Source: Marinobacter manganoxydans MnI7-9 (GTDB lineage Bacteria > Pseudomonadota > Gammaproteobacteria > Pseudomonadales > Oleiphilaceae). Taken from it: 64,000 bases of DNA. The stretch is taken from the NCBI RefSeq assembly GCF_000235625.1, contig NZ_AGTR01000085.1, positions 124,001 to 188,000 of the forward strand, in the 5' to 3' direction. Position 1 is the stretch's first letter. The number at the start of each line of letters is the position of its first letter. The notes beneath the pieces were generated by a model that was not told the DNA's origin, did not search any database, and was given only the letters and a program-made list of their open reading frames with translations. A program made the position numbers and the translations under genes. Positions 26,326 through 35,266 of this stretch are shown here, in pieces.

Positions 26326-26658
26326 TTACCGGCCGGATTCTTCGAACAGGCGCTTTACGCTGTCGGTTTTTGCCAGCGACAGAGCGGTATTGCCGTTGCT
26401 GTCCTTCGCTTCGCGATCGGCGCCTTTTTCCAGCAGAAGACGTACCGTTTCCGGGTGGCCGTGCTTGCTGGCCAGGATCAGCAGGGTCTCGCCCTCGCTG
26501 GTGCGCATGTTCACCGGGACACCGGCATCAAGCATCACGCTCAGAGGTCCGGCACCGCCGTTGCGGGCCAGTTCGAAAATACCCTGGGCGAAGGCAACCG
26601 CATCCTCGTCTTTCTGGTTCGCGGGTTGTTGCGGCTTGCCGGGCTTCTGTTGGCTCAT
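26326..26658 (-). CDS. Ankyrin-repeat protein, 110 aa
   Basis: Two to three ankyrin repeats are visible: GAGPLSVMLDAGVPVNMRTS, then GETLLILASKHGHPETVRLL and GNTALSLAKTDSVKRLFEES. A Gln/Lys-rich start precedes them. There is no signal peptide, so it should act in the cytoplasm as a protein-binding module. GGAGCCCCG precedes the ATG at 26658. It is co-directional with the spermidine-synthase-like gene. Confidence 0.85.
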   Translation of the reverse strand: MSQQKPGKPQQPANQKDEDAVAFAQGIFELARNGGAGPLSVMLDAGVPVNMRTSEGETLLILASKHGHPETVRLLLEKGADREAKDSNGNTALSLAKTDSVKRLFEESGR

Positions 26659-26772
26659 CGGGGCTCCGTGGTCAGTTCAATCGATTTTGTGTTAAAAACG
26701 TATTATCACAGAATGAGACTGTCCCAGACACAGTCAATGAGCCCAAGGCTAAAAACGACAGGAGGCAACGCC

Positions 26773-27396
26773 GTGAAACTACAGGTTGAAGGCATCGAAG
26801 AAGGCCAGCCGATTCCCGAGAAGTTCGCATTCGGGGTATACAGCGAAGATGACCACATGAGCTTCGGTCCCAACCGGAACCCCGAAGTTGTCTGGGACGG
26901 TGCGCCCGAGGGCACGAAAAGCTTCGTGGTGATGATGTTTGATCCGGACGTGCCCAGCGTTGCGGATGATGTAAACCAGGAAGGCAAGACGGTTTCCAGG
27001 GACATCCCGAGGGTCGATTTTTTCCACTGGCTGCTGGTTGATGTGCCTGCCGGCACCACCCGGATTCCGGAAGGCGAAGACAGCGATGGCGTGATTCCCA
27101 AGGGCAAGGAGCCGGGGCCCGGCCCCATCGGTATCCGCGGCGTGAACAATTACACCCAGTTCCTGGCGGGCAATCCCGACATGAACGGCACCTACGCCGG
27201 GTACGATGGTCCCTGTCCGCCCTGGAACGATGAGATTATCCATCACTACCACTTCGAGGTGCATGCACTGGATGTGGATACCCTTGCCCTGGATGGCGAG
27301 TTCGATGGTAACGATGTGCGCGAAGCCATGGCAGGTCACGTACTGGCCAGCGCCCGGGTGACGGGTACCTACACCCTGAATCCGGACCTGCGCTAA
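26773..27396 (+). CDS. PEBP (YbhB/YbcL) family protein, 207 aa
   Basis: The PEBP fold is shown by SFVVMMFDPDVPS (the DPD anion-site motif), FFHWLLVDVPAG and the GIRGVNNYTQF/GYDGPCPP region. The protein is longer than E. coli YbhB because of an insertion around 85-110. There is no signal peptide. The start is a GTG at 26773 with AGGAGG 7 bases upstream; the frame extends far upstream but that part is antisense to other genes. Bacterial function is largely unknown. Confidence 0.88.
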   Translation: MKLQVEGIEEGQPIPEKFAFGVYSEDDHMSFGPNRNPEVVWDGAPEGTKSFVVMMFDPDVPSVADDVNQEGKTVSRDIPRVDFFHWLLVDVPAGTTRIPEGEDSDGVIPKGKEPGPGPIGIRGVNNYTQFLAGNPDMNGTYAGYDGPCPPWNDEIIHHYHFEVHALDVDTLALDGEFDGNDVREAMAGHVLASARVTGTYTLNPDLR

Positions 27397-27422
27397 CGGA
27401 TTCAGACACCGAGCAGTGATAT

Positions 27423-27447
27423 TCCGGTAACCCAATCGGTTACCGGA
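27423..27447. terminator. Hairpin after PEBP gene
   Basis: TCCGGTAACC (27423-27432) pairs perfectly with GGTTACCGGA (27438-27447) across a 5-nt loop, 27 bases after the PEBP stop codon. No T-run follows, so termination is only likely. Confidence 0.4.
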
Positions 27448-27573
27448 TAGCCATCGTTCCCTCCCCCTGATTCCTTTCTGAACGTCACAGAAGTGTCTTG
27501 TTGTTGTCATGTCCCCGTCACCCGGTCTTGCCAAGGTGTCAGCATCCGGAATGGTTGAAAGACGGGAGGCAAG

Positions 27574-28425
27574 ATGCGGAGCTACCGGAGCGTTTTCATT
27601 TCCGATGTGCACCTGGGCACGGCTGACTGCCAGGCCGAGTATCTGCTGGATTTCCTGAACCAGGTCCGCTGCGAAACTCTGTATCTGGTGGGCGATATCA
27701 TCGACCTGATTGCGATGCAGCGACGGGTTCACTTCCCGGATTCCCATCAGGCCGTCATTCACAAACTCATTGAGCTGGCGGCCAGTGGAACGCGGGTGGT
27801 CTATGTGCCCGGTAACCACGACGATTTCCTGCGCCGGTTCTGCGGCCAGACCATTGCCGGAATTGAACTGCAGTACAAAGCTGTGCATACCACGGCTGAT
27901 GGTCGACGCTTCATGGTCTGCCACGGCGACCAGTTTGATCAGGTGGTGCGATGCAGCCCACTGATGCTTCTGGTCGGTGACCGTGCCCACGGTATCCTGC
28001 TCCGCCTGAACCGCTGGTTCAACGCCTGGCGCCGGCTCAAGGGCAAGCCTTACTGGTCGCTCGCAGCCTGGGTAAAGAGCAGAATCGGCAAGGCGCGCAC
28101 GTTCATCCGGCGGTTTGAACTGGCGGCGCTGACGGTCGCGGAAAAGGGCAACTACGACGGTTTCATCTGCGGCCACATCCACTCCGCCGGCTTCCTGCGC
28201 AGCGAAGATGGTCTTTACTGCAATGACGGCGATTGGGTAGAACACTGCACGGCGCTGGTGGAGCAGGAGAACGGCACACTGGAGCTGCTGCATTGGTCGG
28301 AAAACCCCAATGTTCTGGCCAGAGAGCCTGACGCCCCGCATCCGGATGTGTGTGGAGACGCCCGGCTGGTGATTGATGCCCTGCCCACAGCGTTCGTGGA
28401 GCAGGTCAACCGGCTCGTCAGCTGA
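27574..28425 (+). CDS. LpxH-like metallophosphoesterase, 283 aa
   Basis: All calcineurin-type motifs are present: SDVHLG, GDIIDL, GNHDD, CHGDQFD and GHIHS, binding two metal ions. The order and the helical insertion near 140-190 match the LpxH-like (UDP-2,3-diacylglucosamine hydrolase) family. It is longer than canonical LpxH (~240 aa) and belongs to the related YbbF-like group. GGGAGGCAAG precedes the ATG at 27574. Lipid A synthesis is possible but not proved. Confidence 0.85.
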   Translation: MRSYRSVFISDVHLGTADCQAEYLLDFLNQVRCETLYLVGDIIDLIAMQRRVHFPDSHQAVIHKLIELAASGTRVVYVPGNHDDFLRRFCGQTIAGIELQYKAVHTTADGRRFMVCHGDQFDQVVRCSPLMLLVGDRAHGILLRLNRWFNAWRRLKGKPYWSLAAWVKSRIGKARTFIRRFELAALTVAEKGNYDGFICGHIHSAGFLRSEDGLYCNDGDWVEHCTALVEQENGTLELLHWSENPNVLAREPDAPHPDVCGDARLVIDALPTAFVEQVNRLVS

Positions 28426-28572
28426 GCAGAGGTGTGCGGCGACCTCGGTCGCCCACCCTGGCACTCGCTAAGGCCGATCGAGGCTTCAATATCCCTCCTT
28501 CAGGGTGGCTATTTTTCATAACGCCATCGTATCCCTTATACTCCGTGTCCCTACCAGCCCTTCATAGGCTTT

Positions 28573-30285
28573 ATGGCTGAACATACGACATCACAGACAA
28601 GCGGTTTTGCTGGCGCTGGCCCCGGAACCGGCGCCGCCAGTCATCGCGCGCGTCGTTTCAATGCCTGGACGGTCAGCACCCTCGTGATCGCCCTGCTGGT
28701 TGCGATGCCAGTGCTGGTTATCCTTGCCCATGTGTTTTTCCCGTCCGGTGAAGTCTGGCAACACCTTGTCAGCACGGTTCTTGGAAGATACCTCAGTAAC
28801 ACCGTGGTGCTCAGTGTCTCTGTGGCTGTAGGAACCACCCTGATTGGCACTGCCTGCGCCTGGCTGGTGGTTATGTGCCGGTTTCCCGGCAGGCGGCTGT
28901 TCGAGTGGGCCCTTCTGCTGCCGCTGGCGGTGCCAACCTACGTTATTGCTTATGCTTACACGGATTTCCTGCAGTTTGCGGGGCCACTACAAAGCGCCTT
29001 GCGCGACTGGTTCGGCTGGGAGTTTGGCGACTATTACTTTCCGGATATCCGGTCCCTGGGCGGTGCTGCCCTGCTGATTACCATGGTGCTCTACCCCTAC
29101 GTGTACCTGCTTGCCCGGGCGTCGTTCATGGAGCAGTCGGTAAGTGCACTTGATGTTGGCCGCACTCTGGGCCTGGGGCCATGGCGTATGTTCAAACGCA
29201 TTGCTCTGCCGCTGTCCCGTCCTGCGATCATCGGCGGCGTTTCGCTGGTCCTGATGGAAACACTGAACGAGTTCGGGGCAGTCCAGTTCTTTGGCGTCGA
29301 TACCTTCACCACCGGAATCTACCGGACCTGGTTTGGCCTGGGTGAGCCGGTTGCAGCGGCTCAGCTCGCAGCCTGCCTGCTGGTGTTCGTGGTTCTTGTT
29401 GTTGTTCTGGAACGCGTTTCCCGCGGTGGCAAGCAATACCATACCTCGGCACGGTACCAGGCATTGCCCGAGTATTCGCTGAATTCAGGCCAGGCTGCGC
29501 TCGCCTTTGCAGTGTGTTTCCTGCCTGTTCTTATTGGTTTTATTGTTCCGGCCCTGATTCTGCTGGAAATGGCGATTACGACCGGCGACAGCCTTTTCGG
29601 GACGCGTTTTCTGGAATTCGCGTTCAACAGCCTGATACTCGCCTCAAGCGCGGCGCTGGTTGCCGTAACGCTTGCGGTAATGCTGAGTTACGGCGCACGG
29701 CTGAATCCCAGCTCCTGGGTCAGGAGTGCGAACCGGATTGCGGCCATGGGCTATGCCATCCCCGGGTCTGTCATTGCCGTGGGTATCATGATTCCGCTGG
29801 CCTGGCTGGATCAGAAGCTCAATCTCTTTCTTCGTGACAACTTTGGTTTCATGGTGGGTCTGGTACTCAGTGGCAGCGCTTTTGTCCTGATCTACGCCTA
29901 CACGGTGAGATTCCTGGCCGTCTCCTTCAATACGGTTGAGGCCAGTCTGGGGAAGGTTACGCCCTCAATGGACGCAGCTGCGCGAACCCTCGGTCAAACC
30001 GCCGGTGGTACCTTGCGCAAGGTTCATACGCCGATCATGCGCAGTAGCCTGCTGGCGGCCGGTATACTGGTGTTTGTGGACGTGATGAAGGAGTTGCCGG
30101 CGACCATCATACTCCGGCCGTTCAACTTCGATACCCTGGCGGTCCGTGCCTACAGCCTGGCCTCTGACGAGCGATTGGCCGAGTCGGCCATGTCCTCCCT
30201 CGCCATTGTTGTGGTCGGGATCATTCCCGTGGTCATTCTGAGCCTGGCGATGCGTCGGTCCCGCCCGGGAAGTAAAACGGGGTAG
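28573..30285 (+). CDS. Ferric-iron ABC transporter permease (FbpB type), 570 aa
   Basis: Twelve transmembrane segments in two homologous halves, each with the permease EAA-like loop (LDVGRTLGLGPWRMFKRIAL and MDAAARTLGQTAGGTLRKVH). This fused double permease is typical of the FbpB/SfuB/HitB class. It works with the ATPase at 30293-31408 and the binding protein at 31602-32624 to move Fe3+ into the cytoplasm. Its gene is convergent with the ATPase gene, so the three parts are separate transcripts. Confidence 0.92.
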   Translation: MAEHTTSQTSGFAGAGPGTGAASHRARRFNAWTVSTLVIALLVAMPVLVILAHVFFPSGEVWQHLVSTVLGRYLSNTVVLSVSVAVGTTLIGTACAWLVVMCRFPGRRLFEWALLLPLAVPTYVIAYAYTDFLQFAGPLQSALRDWFGWEFGDYYFPDIRSLGGAALLITMVLYPYVYLLARASFMEQSVSALDVGRTLGLGPWRMFKRIALPLSRPAIIGGVSLVLMETLNEFGAVQFFGVDTFTTGIYRTWFGLGEPVAAAQLAACLLVFVVLVVVLERVSRGGKQYHTSARYQALPEYSLNSGQAALAFAVCFLPVLIGFIVPALILLEMAITTGDSLFGTRFLEFAFNSLILASSAALVAVTLAVMLSYGARLNPSSWVRSANRIAAMGYAIPGSVIAVGIMIPLAWLDQKLNLFLRDNFGFMVGLVLSGSAFVLIYAYTVRFLAVSFNTVEASLGKVTPSMDAAARTLGQTAGGTLRKVHTPIMRSSLLAAGILVFVDVMKELPATIILRPFNFDTLAVRAYSLASDERLAESAMSSLAIVVVGIIPVVILSLAMRRSRPGSKTG

Positions 30286-30292
30286 CCACGGT

Positions 30293-31408
30293 TTACTCGG
30301 CGAACAGAAAAACCTGCGACATATCCAGCTCAAGCGAGACAGCCTGTCCCTCTTCCGGCAGAAACACCCCGGGCACTTTTGCATGCAGGTGCATTTCCTG
30401 CCCGTCCGGCCCGTGAGCACAAATATGCAACAGACTGGTCGGGCCGAGCAGTCGGGACATCAGAACATGGCTGGTGCGGTCATCACCGGCCTGTCCTTCA
30501 AGTTGCCTGACTTTGACCGCCTCCGGACGGATCAGAATTCTAGCGCTGCTGCCGTCCTCAAAACCTTTAGCTTCCAGGTGGCCCAATGGCGTTGTCACCA
30601 CGCCGTTGTGGACAACGCCGCGATGTTCGTTCACCTGCCCGAAAAAGTTGACCACGAACGGCTCGGCAGGATTGCAGTAAAGGTCTGTAGGAGTTCCCGT
30701 TTGCACGATCTCTCCGTCTCGCATCAGTGCGATCCGATCTGCCATGAACATGGCTTCCTCCGGGTCATGAGTAACCAGAAGAGTGGCCGTGTTCAGCTCT
30801 TTCAGCACATGCAGTGTATCGTCCCGAATCTGGTCGCGCAGCCGGGCGTCGAGGCTGGAGAATGGTTCGTCCAGCAGCATGACCCGTGGCGACGGAGCAA
30901 GGGCCCTGGCCAGGGCTACCCGCTGCTGCTGACCACCTGAGAGGGTATGTGGGTAAACATTGGCGGCATCGGCCATGCCCAGGCGCCCCAACAGTTCGAG
31001 TGCGCGCGTACGTTGCTGCTTTTTCGGCATGGAGCTGATGCCGAAGCAGACGTTCTCCAGCACCGTCAGATGGGGGAAGAGTGCAGATTCCTGGAATGCC
31101 AGGCCCACATTCCGCTTTTCCGGGGGTACCTGCACGCCACCGGGTGCCGAAACCAGGGAGCTGCCGAGAAAGACTTTGCCGCGGGACGGCGTCTGGAGGC
31201 CTGCAGCGATACGCAGCAGCGTTGTTTTGCCGCAGCCAGAAGGGCCGAGGAGGCAGACAACCTCGCCTGCTTCCAGATGCAGGTTGATGTCTTTGACAAC
31301 GCTATCGCCATGGAATTGGCAATGCACGCGGTCAAGCATCAATGACGGGCCCGACAGGCCGTTCTCGAGTTGGTCGCTGTAGGTTGGGCTTTCCTGATAA
31401 ATGCTCAT
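30293..31408 (-). CDS. Ferric-iron ABC transporter ATPase (FbpC type), 371 aa
   Basis: Walker A GPSGCGKTT, signature LSGGQQQR and Walker B VMLLDEPF are present, with the switch His in LLVTHDPEEA. A C-terminal TOBE-like domain (about 250-371) follows, as in FbpC and other CUT1-like importers. The gene diverges from the iron-binding protein gene and converges on the permease gene with a gap of 7 bases. Confidence 0.93.
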   Translation of the reverse strand: MSIYQESPTYSDQLENGLSGPSLMLDRVHCQFHGDSVVKDINLHLEAGEVVCLLGPSGCGKTTLLRIAAGLQTPSRGKVFLGSSLVSAPGGVQVPPEKRNVGLAFQESALFPHLTVLENVCFGISSMPKKQQRTRALELLGRLGMADAANVYPHTLSGGQQQRVALARALAPSPRVMLLDEPFSSLDARLRDQIRDDTLHVLKELNTATLLVTHDPEEAMFMADRIALMRDGEIVQTGTPTDLYCNPAEPFVVNFFGQVNEHRGVVHNGVVTTPLGHLEAKGFEDGSSARILIRPEAVKVRQLEGQAGDDRTSHVLMSRLLGPTSLLHICAHGPDGQEMHLHAKVPGVFLPEEGQAVSLELDMSQVFLFAE

Positions 31409-31512
31409 GGTGCCGATCCAGCCTCCCGGTTCAAACTCCAGTGGAGGTGCAATTGTAAGCTTGTTGCGTCTGATTGTGTATTGAATACGTAAAAGCGACT
31501 GATTCCTATTTA

Positions 31513-31541
31513 TTGACTTCTATGCCCGGGTTCGTTTAAAT
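31513..31541 (+). promoter_or_regulatory. Sigma-70 promoter of the Fe3+ binding protein gene
   Basis: TTGACT (31513-31518) and TTAAAT (31536-31541) are spaced by exactly 17 bases, 61 bases before the GTG start. The match is good and no competing promoter is visible. Confidence 0.65.
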
Positions 31542-31546
31542 CGCAT

Positions 31547-31565
31547 CTAAATACTAATCGTTTTC
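31547..31565. promoter_or_regulatory. Candidate Fur box
   Basis: The 19 bases CTAAATACTAATCGTTTTC match 12 of 19 positions of the Fur consensus. They lie immediately after the -10 box, where a bound repressor would cover the transcription start. The match is modest. Confidence 0.3.
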
Positions 31566-31601
31566 ACCTGCAATAGTAATTAGCAACCAAGGAGAGATCC
31601 C

Positions 31602-32624
31602 GTGGTATCTCATAAAGCGAAGTTGGCAGCCGCTGCCCTGGCAACAACACTGGCAGCAACGAGTGTCTCCGCGAGTGAAGTCAACCTGTACTCTGCGCGG
31701 CACTACGATTCGGACCAGGCAATTTATAACGCCTTCACCGAGGAGACCGGCATCAAGGTCAACCTGATTGAGGGGAAGTCCGATGCGTTGATCCAGCGAA
31801 TCCAGCGAGAAGGTGTCGCCAGCCCGGCCGATATCCTGATTACCGTTGACGCGGGTAACCTCTGGCGAGCCGACCAGGAAGGCATCTTCCAGCCGGTGGA
31901 TTCGGAAGTTCTGAACAGCCGTCTGCCGGATTCCCTGCGTCATCCGGAAGGGCATTGGTTCGGCTTCAGTCAGCGTCTGCGCGTGATCTACTACGATCGT
32001 TCAGACTTTGATCCTTCCCGGATCAGTCAGTACGAGGACCTGGCCAAGCCGGAATTCAAGGGCGAGATCTGCATCCGGTCCTCCAGCAACATCTACAACC
32101 AGTCATTGCTGGCCAGCCTCGTTGAGTACCACGGCGAAGAAGGCGCTGAGGAGTGGGCGCAGGGCGTAGTCAATAACATGGCCCGTGATCCCCAGGGTGG
32201 CGACACCGATCAGATCCGTGCTGTGGCTGCCGGTGAATGCAACCTGGCGGTTGGCAACCATTACTACTACGCGCGCCTGCTGAACTCTGATGATGTTGCA
32301 GACCGTGAAGTGGCCCGGGAGGTTGGCATTATCTTCCCGAACCAGGATGGCCGTGGTGTTCACGCCAACATCGGTGGTGCGGGTGTGGTGGCTACCGCGC
32401 CTAACCGCGACAACGCTGTCCGGTTCCTGGAGTTCCTGTCCTCCGATACCGCCCAGCAGATCTTCGCTGAGAGCAATCACGAGTTCCCGGCGGTAGACGG
32501 TGTACTGAAGAATCCGGTGCTGGATTCCTGGGGCAACCTGAACATTGATGACATCAATGTGAGCGTACTGGGCACCAACAATCCGGAAGCGGTGAAGATC
32601 TTCGACCGTGTGGGCTGGCGTTAA
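31602..32624 (+). CDS. Fe3+ ABC transporter substrate-binding protein (FbpA/FutA type), 340 aa
   Basis: A Sec signal (AAAALATTLAATSVSA) precedes mature EVNLYSARHYDSD. The adjacent tyrosines in NHYYYARLL are the iron ligands of FbpA/FutA proteins. It collects Fe3+ in the periplasm for the permease and ATPase encoded just upstream. The start is GTG at 31602 with AAGGAGAGATCCC. A strong terminator follows. Confidence 0.93.
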   Translation: MVSHKAKLAAAALATTLAATSVSASEVNLYSARHYDSDQAIYNAFTEETGIKVNLIEGKSDALIQRIQREGVASPADILITVDAGNLWRADQEGIFQPVDSEVLNSRLPDSLRHPEGHWFGFSQRLRVIYYDRSDFDPSRISQYEDLAKPEFKGEICIRSSSNIYNQSLLASLVEYHGEEGAEEWAQGVVNNMARDPQGGDTDQIRAVAAGECNLAVGNHYYYARLLNSDDVADREVAREVGIIFPNQDGRGVHANIGGAGVVATAPNRDNAVRFLEFLSSDTAQQIFAESNHEFPAVDGVLKNPVLDSWGNLNIDDINVSVLGTNNPEAVKIFDRVGWR

Positions 32625-32673
32625 TCGAAGTATCACGAAATTGATCGCAGATTACGCTTGAGAGAGCGTGCCC

Positions 32674-32710
32674 AAGGGCCGGATGTTGGTAAGACATCCG
32701 GCCCTTTTTA
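32674..32710 (+). terminator. Rho-independent terminator
   Basis: AAGGGCCGGATGT (32674-32686) pairs perfectly with ACATCCGGCCCTT (32694-32706), followed by TTTTTATTTT. It closes the iron-binding protein transcript. Confidence 0.88.
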
Positions 32711-32767
32711 TTTTATCGAGGCACCGGCTGTGCTTCCTGTTACCTGATGAGCGGGTAGAATAGCCGG

Positions 32768-33460
32768 ATGACCCGATCGCCGCTGGTTTTCCGTCTCTCC
32801 TTTCTTGCCATTGTCGCGTTTTTGATGGCCATGATCTGGCTTCTGCTGCGGCAACTGGGCATGCCTGCCAGCTTTGCACCAACGGTGCTGTCCGACTGGT
32901 TTGCCAGTCAGGGGACTCTTGGGCCGGTATTACTGATGCTCCTGATGGTTCTTGCTGTCGTGGTCGGGCCAATACCCACGTTGCCGATCAGTGCGGCGTC
33001 CGGCCTGGTTTACGGAATGTTCAACGGAACGGCAATCGCGGTAGCCGGTGCACTGGCGGGTTCGCTGATTGCCTTTTATCTGGCGCGAGTGCTTGGTCGC
33101 GATGCTGTTCAGCAGAAGCTCGAAAACAACCCGGTATTCTCGGCCAGAGGGTCACAGCGGTTCCTGTTTATTGCAGTCCTCCTCACCCGGTTAATCCCGG
33201 TGTTCTCCTTCGCCCTGATCAGCTATGCCGCCGGAGTGACGGCGATACACCTTTGGCGTTACGCCTTGGCAACGGTTATTGGAATGTTACCCATGACCTT
33301 TGTGTTTGCCGGGTTGGGGCATACCCTCGAGCTTAACCCCACCCTGACCGTTATAGCGGCAGCTACGGTATTGCTGGTCATGAGCACGTTGCCCCTTTAC
33401 CTGCGGCATCGCCCACATTCCCGTCTGGCTCGCTGGCTGCAGCTGGATGGAAGGGTCTGA
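32768..33460 (+). CDS. TVP38/TMEM64 (VTT) family membrane protein, 230 aa
   Basis: Five to six transmembrane helices with the VTT-domain features: GPIPTLPISAASGLVYG, then GSLIAFYLARVLGR and RLIPVFSFALISYAAG. VTT proteins are DedA-related and are thought to act in lipid or small-molecule transport across the inner membrane. A second VTT domain is fused to a flavoprotein at 36132-38321. It is convergent with the ADP-ribosylglycohydrolase homologue. Confidence 0.87.
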   Translation: MTRSPLVFRLSFLAIVAFLMAMIWLLLRQLGMPASFAPTVLSDWFASQGTLGPVLLMLLMVLAVVVGPIPTLPISAASGLVYGMFNGTAIAVAGALAGSLIAFYLARVLGRDAVQQKLENNPVFSARGSQRFLFIAVLLTRLIPVFSFALISYAAGVTAIHLWRYALATVIGMLPMTFVFAGLGHTLELNPTLTVIAAATVLLVMSTLPLYLRHRPHSRLARWLQLDGRV

Positions 33461-33476
33461 TGCCCGCTGCAGATTC

Positions 33477-34649
33477 TCAATTTCCCACAAGCGACTCGAT
33501 ATCCTGATAGACGGTCGCAGCATCCGTTACCCTGGCGAGCCAGCTCAGAGGAATGCCGTTCTCACCGCCAACACCGTGCATGGCGGCCATGGCCGGGCCA
33601 ATCAGCCAGGCTCGACCGCAGGAGTCACCACCACAATGAATGTTGGCGCGGATGGCTTCGGTGTAGCTCCGGGCCGTGTTCAGAATGTGAAAGCTGACCG
33701 GCATGGCTTCCTGCAGGTAACAGGTGCGGCCAAACGTGTCACCGGCAGCAACGCCGTTCAGTTCCGAGCTCTCAAGTGCCCGTTTGAGGGACGCCTGATC
33801 GGGTGCTTCGTCGATGGCCGAATTCATTGCCTTGGCAAGAGGCTCGCCCCTGAATAGCCCGTCCAGAAGCACCGCTGCACACTTTGCCCAGGCAACGGCC
33901 TCGTCGTTGTGATTGGTAACCCGCACGGCTGCTTCAACAACGTCCAGGAGGTTTGTGCTTCCGCTATGGGCGGCAACGAGTGGCGGCAGCTTGGACACCG
34001 CAGGCAACTGCATGTCGTCGGCGCCACTCGCCGGTACCAGATTGCGGTCGATGGTTTCCGCCAGATGAACGCCGGCGTCCTGAATGGCCTTTTCCTTGTA
34101 CGTCAGGCTGATGGCCTCCCGCACCGGCTGCGCAAGCGCGCTGCCGCTCAGACGGCGGGTGTAGGGCATGACCTTCTGCACCAGAATCCGCTTCTGTTTG
34201 TCGGAAAGATCATCCGGCATGCCGGACTGCGCCTCCTCGACCGCCTTGCGCTCGATCGCATTGAAATTCTCCAGCGTGATCCGTGTCGGGTTATCGATGA
34301 ATCCCCGCCACTGGCCACCGGGCCCAAAGAACGAACGAAACCGGCGCTGGTAATCGCGGATGTCCAGATTGCCGTTGGTGGCCAGTAAGCTGTCGGTCAG
34401 CACGCCGGTGGCTGCGCCGTAGTGACTCACATCGCCAACCTGTTTCCCCTCGTGAGCGAAGTAACCGAATCCCTTTGTGTAGTACTCGGCTCGTGGAGGC
34501 AGGAATTCGGGCGACTGTCCACCCACCTCCAGAATGCGCTCGCTGTTGTAGAGCCAGTGCAAACCCAGGCTGGCTGCGTCTGCGACCCAGCCGCCTGCCA
34601 GAGCAGCGGTGATGGCGCCTTTTCTTTCGGGAGGGAGATTGCTGACCAT
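33477..34649 (-). CDS. ADP-ribosylglycohydrolase-family protein, 390 aa
   Basis: The N-terminal ITAALAGGWVADAASLGLHW and the C-terminal GGDSCGRAWLIGPAMAA fit the ADP-ribosyl-glycohydrolase/J1-crystallin superfamily. The usual metal motif GGDTDT reads GGDSCG here, and the N-terminal GDxxG is GGWVADA, so canonical Mg2+ binding is altered. It could act on another glycosidic bond or be non-catalytic. It lies 42 bases after the EthD gene in an ECF sigma operon. AAGGATCTCCC precedes the ATG. Confidence 0.75.
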   Translation of the reverse strand: MVSNLPPERKGAITAALAGGWVADAASLGLHWLYNSERILEVGGQSPEFLPPRAEYYTKGFGYFAHEGKQVGDVSHYGAATGVLTDSLLATNGNLDIRDYQRRFRSFFGPGGQWRGFIDNPTRITLENFNAIERKAVEEAQSGMPDDLSDKQKRILVQKVMPYTRRLSGSALAQPVREAISLTYKEKAIQDAGVHLAETIDRNLVPASGADDMQLPAVSKLPPLVAAHSGSTNLLDVVEAAVRVTNHNDEAVAWAKCAAVLLDGLFRGEPLAKAMNSAIDEAPDQASLKRALESSELNGVAAGDTFGRTCYLQEAMPVSFHILNTARSYTEAIRANIHCGGDSCGRAWLIGPAMAAMHGVGGENGIPLSWLARVTDAATVYQDIESLVGN

Positions 34650-34691
34650 GGGAGATCCTTGATGTCCGGTTTGTGAGTCCGACCTGAAGGA

Positions 34692-35003
34692 TTATTCGAT
34701 AACGTCGCTGATCTGGACCGTTGGCTGAACGTTGGTGAAGTTCGGGATGTCGCCAAGAATTTCCTTGGCATGGGGGCCGAAGGCGGTCTGGAAATCGGCA
34801 ACAGAGTCAAAATACATGTGGCCCATGGCAATGTAAGTGGGGCCCTCTCCCGGGGCGCCGCCGGCCAACCCGGATTCGATGGCTGTGCGCTTGCAGGCAT
34901 CGCCCAGCCTGTCGCGGACCAACGCCATGTGCGTGTCTCGGTAGTAGGCAAGGTCAAAGGTGCTTTCTGCGGTTTTCGGATACATCACACTGACTTTGAT
35001 CAT
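34692..35003 (-). CDS. EthD-family protein, 103 aa
   Basis: A small ferredoxin-like alpha+beta protein matching the EthD/dimeric barrel family (IKVSVMYPKTAESTFDLAYY at the start, FQTAFGPHAKEILGDIPNFT near residue 75). Family members are small dimers, some needed for ring-cleavage or ether-degrading pathways. Its ATG overlaps the anti-sigma stop codon (ATGA), so it belongs to the ECF operon. Confidence 0.85.
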   Translation of the reverse strand: MIKVSVMYPKTAESTFDLAYYRDTHMALVRDRLGDACKRTAIESGLAGGAPGEGPTYIAMGHMYFDSVADFQTAFGPHAKEILGDIPNFTNVQPTVQISDVIE

Positions 35004-35266
35004 TTCGGGCCTCGGTTTGTGGAATCGCGGGGACCCTCTTTTAGCGCCTCGGCCACCCGTTCGTCAATCTTGCGGATAAGCTCCTCGTCTGCCTCGCCAG
35101 AGGAATGTGCTTTTAACATGTCGGTGCTTGCCCGCAGATTGCCGATAAAGGTCCGGCAGTCCTTGCACATCATCAGGTGCATTTTGACTGACATGTTCTG
35201 GAGAACAGGCAGCTCGCCATCAATATAGTCGCTGGCAATTACCGCGAGATCCCTGCACATCAGCAT
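35000..35266 (-). CDS. Zinc-finger anti-sigma factor, 88 aa
   Basis: The N-terminal 45 residues form a ZAS domain: HLMMCKDC gives the HxxxCxxC zinc site, with MCRD upstream. There is no transmembrane segment, so it is a soluble anti-sigma, of the kind that often responds to oxidants through zinc release. Its ATG (GGAG about 8 bases upstream) overlaps the end of the sigma gene by 7 bases, which couples translation of the two partners. Confidence 0.85.
   Translation of the reverse strand: MLMCRDLAVIASDYIDGELPVLQNMSVKMHLMMCKDCRTFIGNLRASTDMLKAHSSGEADEELIRKIDERVAEALKEGPRDSTNRGPK

Noticed and set aside
25663-26772. Open frame running from 25663 into the PEBP gene, apparently giving a 577-aa protein
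   Set aside because: The first 370 residues are antisense to the spermidine-synthase-like and ankyrin genes. The AGGAGG-preceded GTG at 26773 and PEBP family length mark the true start.
26779-28464. 561-codon minus-strand open frame
   Set aside because: It spans antisense of both the PEBP and LpxH-like genes, each supported by motifs. The translation shows no domain.
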